Positions 24,529 through 27,967 of a DNA stretch of 27,967 bases are shown here, one piece after another. Both the position numbers and the translations under genes were made by a program. This DNA comes from a virus. The stretch's first letter is position 1; the number at the start of each line of letters is the position of its first letter. Location of the stretch: the IMG/VR virus record IMGVR_UViG_3300035698_002204, positions 1 to 27,967 of that record; one strand, 5' to 3'. The notes beneath the pieces are model-generated. The model did no database searches. It saw nothing but the letters and a program-made list of their open reading frames with translations, and was not told the origin of the DNA.

Positions 24529-24874
24529 CTAGCTGTTCCCTTAGTTTGGCGTCTTCATCGGTCGCGATGATTTCGGTGAGTTCTTCAGCAGCGATGTCTG
24601 CATCGCCGCCGGCTTGGTAAATCCACACAATGAGTTGCCTGAACCGCGCGTAGCGGGCCTGCCATGCGATGGCCTGCGCAACGCCTGCAGGTGTCGTGAG
24701 ATCGGCCAGCAACAGGTTGCCGCCGGCTTCCACCGCGTCATCCCTCGCAAGTTCAAGGATCTTGTTGAGCGCGGAGTCCGGCGTGGAGAGCGCCATCATC
24801 ATGGCTTGCCCGAGCATGATCTCGCGCTCCAGTCGGGCTACTTCTTCCTCTTCCGGCCGCTCGTCCGTAAACAT
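24497..24874 (-). CDS. Hypothetical helical protein before the scaffold (125 aa)
   Basis: The family is not recognised. The product is helical and acidic (DERPEEEEVARLEREI, AQAIAWQARYARFRQLIVWIY), with no membrane segment. I chose the ATG at 24874 because GGGAG lies 6 bases upstream; an ATG at 24886 is in the terminator U-tract. It is the first gene after that terminator and overlaps the scaffold start by 32 bases, so it belongs to the capsid block. Confidence 0.65.
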   Translation of the reverse strand: MFTDERPEEEEVARLEREIMLGQAMMMALSTPDSALNKILELARDDAVEAGGNLLLADLTTPAGVAQAIAWQARYARFRQLIVWIYQAGGDADIAAEELTEIIATDEDAKLREQLDGRREPDFRD

Positions 24875-24886
24875 GGCGTCTCCCAT

Positions 24887-24913
24887 TAAAAAACCCCGCT
24901 CGGTGGCGGGGTT
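24887..24913 (-). terminator. Strong intrinsic terminator
   Basis: On the minus strand an 8-bp GC-rich stem (AACCCCGC and GCGGGGTT, 6-base loop) runs into a T-run of at least six. It lies 4 bases after the membrane coiled-coil gene stop, closing the surface-protein cluster before the capsid block. Confidence 0.9.
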
Positions 24914-24916
24914 GTG

Positions 24917-25291
24917 TCAACTCTTGGTGTCCTGCTGGCTCATGTATTTGGGCAGGTACTTGTGCCAGTTCTTGACCTCATCGGTTAATCGATCGATGGC
25001 TCCGACAAGCCGGTCCTCCACCTTCTCCAGATGGCCGACTGAGGCGTAATCCTTCATCACCTGCAGCCGGAATGCGTTGATTTCGTCCTTGTTCGCGCTC
25101 ATGCGGGCGTGAAGAAGCTTTTCGCGCTCCAGGGCGGCGTCTTCGGCTTTCTGTATCCGCTCGTTGGCATGGGTCTGCACATCATCTATGCACTTGCGGA
25201 TGTAGATCCACGCCCAGGCGATAACCGCCACAATGGCGGCCACGGCGGTTACGAACCAAACCGCAAATTCAAATGTGATGTTGCCGTTCAT
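24917..25291 (-). CDS. Membrane-anchored coiled-coil protein (124 aa)
   Basis: A hydrophobic segment spans residues 7-30 (FAVWFVTAVAAIVAVIAWAW), followed by a charged helical stretch (about 35-70, HANERIQKAEDAALEREKL) and a second helix to about residue 110. This is the layout of inner-membrane spanin (Rz-like) or class III holin proteins, but an Rz1-like lipoprotein frame was not found nested here, so the role is uncertain. AGGAGG lies 5 bases before the ATG at 25291. The terminator follows directly. Confidence 0.7.
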   Translation of the reverse strand: MNGNITFEFAVWFVTAVAAIVAVIAWAWIYIRKCIDDVQTHANERIQKAEDAALEREKLLHARMSANKDEINAFRLQVMKDYASVGHLEKVEDRLVGAIDRLTDEVKNWHKYLPKYMSQQDTKS

Positions 25292-25332
25292 GTCGCCTCC
25301 TGAATCTTGATCCGCGCGCACGAAAGACGTGA

Positions 25333-25536
25333 TCAGCCCTCGTTTCTCCAGCCATTGACAACGGCAGATGACCCGTCATCCACACCCCAATGCGGGCCGG
25401 GTATCCTGGCTCCGGCGGCTGGCGAGCCCCAGTCAGTCGTGGAACCATCCTCGTTGAACGTGACCAGCGTGCCGGTCGTCACGACATAAAGTTCCATGAA
25501 GGGCGCGCCGGGGTCCGCAGCGGCAACCTCTGTCAC
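25333..25536 (-). CDS. Small beta-rich virion-type protein with a coupled leader (67 aa)
   Basis: The product has the pattern of small phage virion-surface proteins: MELYVVTTGTLVTFNEDGS, TDWGSPAAGARIPG, and a VNGWRN end. It starts at GTG, whose GTGA overlaps the stop of a 15-codon leader (25533-25580). It has no good ribosome site of its own. Adding one base to the GGGTG run would fuse leader and body into one frame (NTTNG-VTEVAAAD), so it may be a single 82-residue gene with a frameshift or a sequencing error. Confidence 0.6.
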   Translation of the reverse strand: MTEVAAADPGAPFMELYVVTTGTLVTFNEDGSTTDWGSPAAGARIPGPHWGVDDGSSAVVNGWRNEG

Positions 25537-25580
25537 CCGTTCGTGGTGTTGTATGCGTAGTCGGGGGTTCTTCGGGCCAT
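25533..25580 (-). CDS. Leader ORF of 15 codons (start of the small beta-rich gene)
   Basis: AAGGAAG lies 7 bases before this ATG. The short peptide (MARRTPDYAYNTTNG) stops in an overlap with the following GTG. It is either a leader for translational coupling or the true N-terminus of the next frame. Confidence 0.4.
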   Translation of the reverse strand: MARRTPDYAYNTTNG

Positions 25581-25593
25581 AGTGGGCTTCCTT

Positions 25594-26172
25594 TCAACCG
25601 GTCAAAAGCAGGAGATAGACTTCTTCATCCTCGATCGCCGCCGCATTGATGGCACCAGCCTTCGCCATGCGGGCGGCCAGATCATCACCGGCACGCTCAC
25701 GCGCAACGCGGGCTTCCTCACGCTTGCGGTCTCGGTCCCGAAGCTTCCATTCCTGGTAGGTAATTGCGCCCTTCGACCCGGCGCCGGGGTGGTAGACGAC
25801 ATTGAGCGTGCTTTGGGTGGTGTCATCGTCTTCAGTGACTGCAACCGTGGCCGTGATATCAACCGTGACGGCTCCTGAAGCGGTGTCATCGGCCTCGGTA
25901 ACGTCGACGGTTGCCTCGACATCAACGGCAACTGCGCTGGAGGCGGTATCATCGGCCTCGGTGATGTCGGCAACGGCAGATACATCAACGGCCACCGCTG
26001 ACGATGTGGTGTCGTCTGCTTCCGTTACGGCGACGGTGGCGGTAGCCTCGACGGCTGCTGCTGACGATACGACATCATCGGCCTCTGTGACGGCAACAAC
26101 GCCGGTAATGCCATCGTCGGGCAGTGGGCCGGATGCGACTGGCCTGCTGGCGACGGGGGCGAATGCGGTCAT
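25594..26172 (-). CDS. Tandem-repeat virion-surface candidate (192 aa)
   Basis: Residues 24-127 are five copies of a 21-residue beta-type repeat (core TEADDT plus SSAVAVDV), likely an elongated surface or fibre shaft. The C-terminal 60 residues are a charged helix (YQEWKLRDRDRKREEARVARERA) and a short LLLLTG end. No enzyme motif is seen. The gene is surrounded by LamG-like and small beta-rich genes, so a decoration or adhesion role is likely. The ribosome site is weak. Confidence 0.65.
   Translation of the reverse strand: MTAFAPVASRPVASGPLPDDGITGVVAVTEADDVVSSAAAVEATATVAVTEADDTTSSAVAVDVSAVADITEADDTASSAVAVDVEATVDVTEADDTASGAVTVDITATVAVTEDDDTTQSTLNVVYHPGAGSKGAITYQEWKLRDRDRKREEARVARERAGDDLAARMAKAGAINAAAIEDEEVYLLLLTG
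25792..26103 (-). repeat. Five tandem 63-bp (21-residue) repeats
   Basis: The TEADD core recurs every 21 residues at residues 29, 50, 71, 92 and 113 of the protein (the last as TEDDD). The DNA copies are divergent, which suggests an old repeat under protein-level selection. Confidence 0.9.
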
Positions 26173-26185
26173 GTTGTACTATCCA

Positions 26186-26337
26186 TCAAGCCACAAAAGA
26201 CGCGCCGACAACCACGTTATTGCCTGAACCGCACACTCCAGTCACATCAATCGTGCCGGTCCCGGTTGTGTCATCTGATGCACCGCATCAAGCGCGTCCT
26301 GAATTGACGTGAAGTGCGAGGCGTTAAGAGTGGTCAT
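26186..26337 (-). pseudogene. Small split gene, apparent -1 frameshift (about 50 codons)
   Basis: The ATG overlaps the previous stop (TAATG) and has GAGG upstream, so initiation looks real. The first frame gives MTTLNASHFTSIQDALDA and then stops at 26242 after 31 codons. A -1 frame that opens within that stretch reads GASDDTTGTGTIDVTG and CGSGNNVVVGASFVA to a stop at 26186. The two halves look like one small virion protein; adding one G to GCGGTG (26281-26286) would join them. A 31-residue protein, a programmed shift, decay or a sequencing error are all possible. Confidence 0.45.
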
Positions 26338-27125
26338 TATAGCGCCTCATTAACCCATGCGTCGGCCAGCGCGACAGTATCCGCATCAGCAGTGTTAAGA
26401 ATGACCCGCCGATACATAGCGGCGGTTGAGAATTGCTGTGCAGAATTGTGGATGCCGGTACGAAAAGCTCCGGGCGTAGTGAAGTCTGCCGATGTGGTTG
26501 TTATGGTGGCTGCTAAGGAGCCATTTACATACAACTTTACACTTGTCCCGCTTTCACGGACCTGTGTTATAGCCTGATGATTGATTAGACTAACAACTGG
26601 ATCATCGGAAAACGTGTCTATAGATGGGTATCTTGTTCTAATTCTGCCTGTTCCTGCGCCATTATAAATATTAAGTTCAGCAGGCGCTGATCCGTTCCGA
26701 ATGTTTACTCCGGTAACGTAGGAAAACAGCGCAGAATTTCTACCAACCCCCGGACTTCCGGCAGCGAATGAAACGGAGATACAATGAACTTGTGGAAGCG
26801 TTATGCTATTCGCAGTCGCAACGCCCATCCATCGCCCATCGGCCCCGTCAGTTCCAGCGAATTTAACAAACCCACCTTTCCACAACGGTCTTTGTATCGC
26901 AGTAGCCTGAATTTCATGCCTGTCATTACCTGACAGATCAGCGATATACCCGACAGGATCATCAACACTCGTGACTGCAACCGTACCACCCGACAACTGA
27001 AACAGATTTGCAGCGTCTGTATAGTCAAGCATTTGCATGACCATGCCGGTATTTAACAGGCGTTGGGCGAGACTTGATACCCCGCCCCGTCGCCTGCGCC
27101 GTCGCATAGCAGAAATCCCGCTCAT
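26337..27125 (-). CDS. LamG-like lectin-fold virion protein (262 aa)
   Basis: The N-terminus carries a run of seven consecutive Arg (residues 8-14), then a likely helix (SSLAQRLLNTGMVMQML). The rest is beta-rich, with SVKLYVNGSLAATITTTSADF (about residues 205-225) as the clearest LamG-type strand pair and a closing helix VALADAWVNEAL. It is probably a sugar-binding surface protein. Start and stop overlap neighbours (TGATG, TAATG). It is markedly AT-rich: a hand count gives 50 of 120 GC at 26581-26700 against about 60% in neighbours, which suggests transfer. Confidence 0.65.
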   Translation of the reverse strand: MSGISAMRRRRRRGGVSSLAQRLLNTGMVMQMLDYTDAANLFQLSGGTVAVTSVDDPVGYIADLSGNDRHEIQATAIQRPLWKGGFVKFAGTDGADGRWMGVATANSITLPQVHCISVSFAAGSPGVGRNSALFSYVTGVNIRNGSAPAELNIYNGAGTGRIRTRYPSIDTFSDDPVVSLINHQAITQVRESGTSVKLYVNGSLAATITTTSADFTTPGAFRTGIHNSAQQFSTAAMYRRVILNTADADTVALADAWVNEAL

Positions 27126-27481
27126 CAGTTAAGACTTCCACGAAGCACCATGATGCAATCAACGTCCTGACCTGTACCACCAGAAGCAGAACACCTGAGA
27201 TACAATGCAGCAGTGGTGAAATCAGCCAGGCCGGTTGCCGTGAGGGATATGTCAACGCCCGCAAGGTCTTTGACCGTGACCCAGTTTGTGTTGTCATTCG
27301 ACGCCTGCAGCACAACGGTTGCGCCGCCGAATGTGCCGGTGACCTGAATGCAGCCAATTGCGCCCTCCTCAAACTCTGGCACGTAAGCCTCACATGTGTC
27401 TGCTTCAGTCAGCGTTAGCCACGAAACACGAGTAATCCCGCGTTTGGTCGGCTTTGTTTCTGTTGCGGCTCTTTCAGTCAT
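27125..27481 (-). CDS. Small beta-rich virion protein (118 aa)
   Basis: The segment VTGTFGGATVVLQASNDNTNW, followed by KDLAGVDISLTATGLADF and YLRCSASGGTG, is a beta-sandwich pattern frequent among small phage structural proteins. The first 40 residues (TERAATETKPTKRG) look like a flexible arm. I chose the ATG at 27481 because AAAGGAG lies 8 bases upstream; an upstream frame start lacks a ribosome site. It is coupled to the LamG-like gene by TGATG. Role in the virion is inferred. Confidence 0.7.
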   Translation of the reverse strand: MTERAATETKPTKRGITRVSWLTLTEADTCEAYVPEFEEGAIGCIQVTGTFGGATVVLQASNDNTNWVTVKDLAGVDISLTATGLADFTTAALYLRCSASGGTGQDVDCIMVLRGSLN

Positions 27482-27536
27482 AGTGCGTCTCCTTTGCTCC
27501 ACCATATAGGCAAAAAGAAACCCTAGCAACTAACAA

Positions 27537-27551
27537 GGCCCACTGGGGGCC
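27537..27551 (-). terminator. Weak hairpin, possible terminator
   Basis: A 5-bp GGCCC/GGGCC stem with a 5-base loop is followed on the minus strand by a T-rich stretch (TTGTTAGTT). It lies between the 81-residue gene and the next one. It is short, so termination would be partial at most. Confidence 0.3.
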
Positions 27552-27585
27552 GACAGATGTGTCCAACACCATTTAAGACAGAGTG

Positions 27586-27831
27586 TCAAATCGTTGTGTT
27601 GTGTCCCGGAGGGCCGATGCGGTGATAACCCGGTCCGCCGAGCGACACTCTAAGCTGATTCAGCTCCAGCCGATCCGCCTCGCTCAGGTAGCCCTGCTTG
27701 CGGTAGAGGTTGTTGAGAACCTTCTCGCGAACCTTGCCGTACCGCTCATTGATCAGACGCACTCCAACGGTCCTCGCATAGCTTGTGTTGCACAGTGGCG
27801 ACCGTCCAAATCTTGCCTTGCCCGGGATCAT
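27586..27831 (-). CDS. Small basic protein with a coupled leader (81 aa)
   Basis: The product is basic and helical in the middle (KVREKVLNNLYRKQGYLSEADRLELNQLR), with a GPGYHRIGPPGHN end. It has no good ribosome site of its own; its ATGA overlaps the stop of an 11-codon leader (27828-27863), so it is probably translated by coupling. It is the first gene of the cluster in this window; the promoter is not clear. No family is recognised. Confidence 0.6.
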   Translation of the reverse strand: MIPGKARFGRSPLCNTSYARTVGVRLINERYGKVREKVLNNLYRKQGYLSEADRLELNQLRVSLGGPGYHRIGPPGHNTTI

Positions 27832-27863
27832 GCTTTTCTACCTGTGTCAAATATGCCTGCCAT
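27828..27863 (-). CDS. Leader ORF of 11 codons
   Basis: AAGG lies 8 bases before the ATG. The peptide is MAGIFDTGRKA; its stop overlaps the next start in ATGA. It may be a coupling leader, or the lost N-terminus of the 81-residue protein if one base is missing near the AAAAGC run. Confidence 0.35.
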   Translation of the reverse strand: MAGIFDTGRKA

Positions 27864-27875
27864 TGTGTTACCTTC

Positions 27876-27905
27876 TGGCTTGATGTAATTGGCCAGACCA
27901 AGCCA
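27876..27905. promoter_or_regulatory. Inverted repeat upstream of the first minus-strand gene
   Basis: TGGCTTG and CAAGCCA are perfectly complementary across a 16-base spacer. A TTGACA-like element lies further upstream on the minus strand, but no matching -10 element is seen at the usual spacing. It may be an operator or an RNA hairpin; the evidence is slight. Confidence 0.25.
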
Positions 27906-27967
27906 AGCCTAGTTATTAGCTAGTTTGTCAATGCCAGCCGCATCATGTTCCGGCGATGCACGCGAAA

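Noticed and set aside
1-27967. tRNA genes, CRISPR arrays, insertion sequences, integrase or attachment sites
   Set aside because: I looked for cloverleaf-like segments, regularly spaced repeats and transposase or integrase motifs and saw none that I could support.

Overview
The window looks like the late (virion) half of a double-stranded DNA tailed phage, or of a prophage, with a short tail. The base composition is GC-rich (about 60% in most genes). Almost all genes lie on the minus strand, so the region is read from right to left, with tight start/stop overlaps (TGATG, ATGA, TAATG). There is a major capsid protein with an acidic scaffold-like protein just upstream, then a head-tail adaptor, a collar-type fibre and a P22 gp10-like tail protein. 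No tape measure, sheath or baseplate genes are present. This gene order plus a giant multi-enzyme protein recalls Bcep22-type podoviruses that carry a DarB-like giant protein; that parallel is from memory, not from a search. Portal, terminase, lysis and replication genes are not seen and probably lie outside. The host cannot be fixed from the sequence; a GC-rich proteobacterium is likely.

Layout in transcription order. (1) 27.9-24.9 kb: a cluster of small surface-type genes: a short coupled gene, a beta-rich protein, a LamG-like protein, a small split gene, a protein with five 21-residue repeats, another small coupled gene, and a membrane-anchored coiled-coil protein ending at a strong terminator. 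(2) 24.9-21.2 kb: capsid block (unknown protein, scaffold-like protein, major capsid protein, terminator-like hairpin, probable decoration protein, two small hydrophilic proteins, terminator). (3) 21.2-15.6 kb: connector and tail block (acidic protein, adaptor, collar fibre, gp10-like protein, fibre, second LamG-like protein). (4) 15.6-0.5 kb: probable ejected proteins: two internal proteins, then a 4,376-residue polyvalent protein (InPase-like domain, adenine methyltransferase, Strawberry-notch-type helicase, phosphoribosyltransferase, HExxH zincin and a helical LPD38-type tail), and a 48-residue membrane protein missed by length cut-offs. (5) 0.1-0.5 kb: two small plus-strand genes converging on this operon, with two back-to-back hairpins between the units.

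The most unusual feature is inside the giant gene. Three of its low-complexity interdomain linkers each contain a second minus-strand reading frame of ordinary protein-like composition (99, 51 and 71 residues). Each has a strong Shine-Dalgarno sequence at good spacing, and all three are in the same +1 register relative to the giant frame. I read these as overprinted genes hidden in the linkers of a polyvalent protein. A second theme is a set of three small genes between 25.3 and 27.9 kb in which a well-initiated short frame stops and a protein-like frame continues at -1. They may be coupled leader genes, frameshifted genes or sequencing errors.
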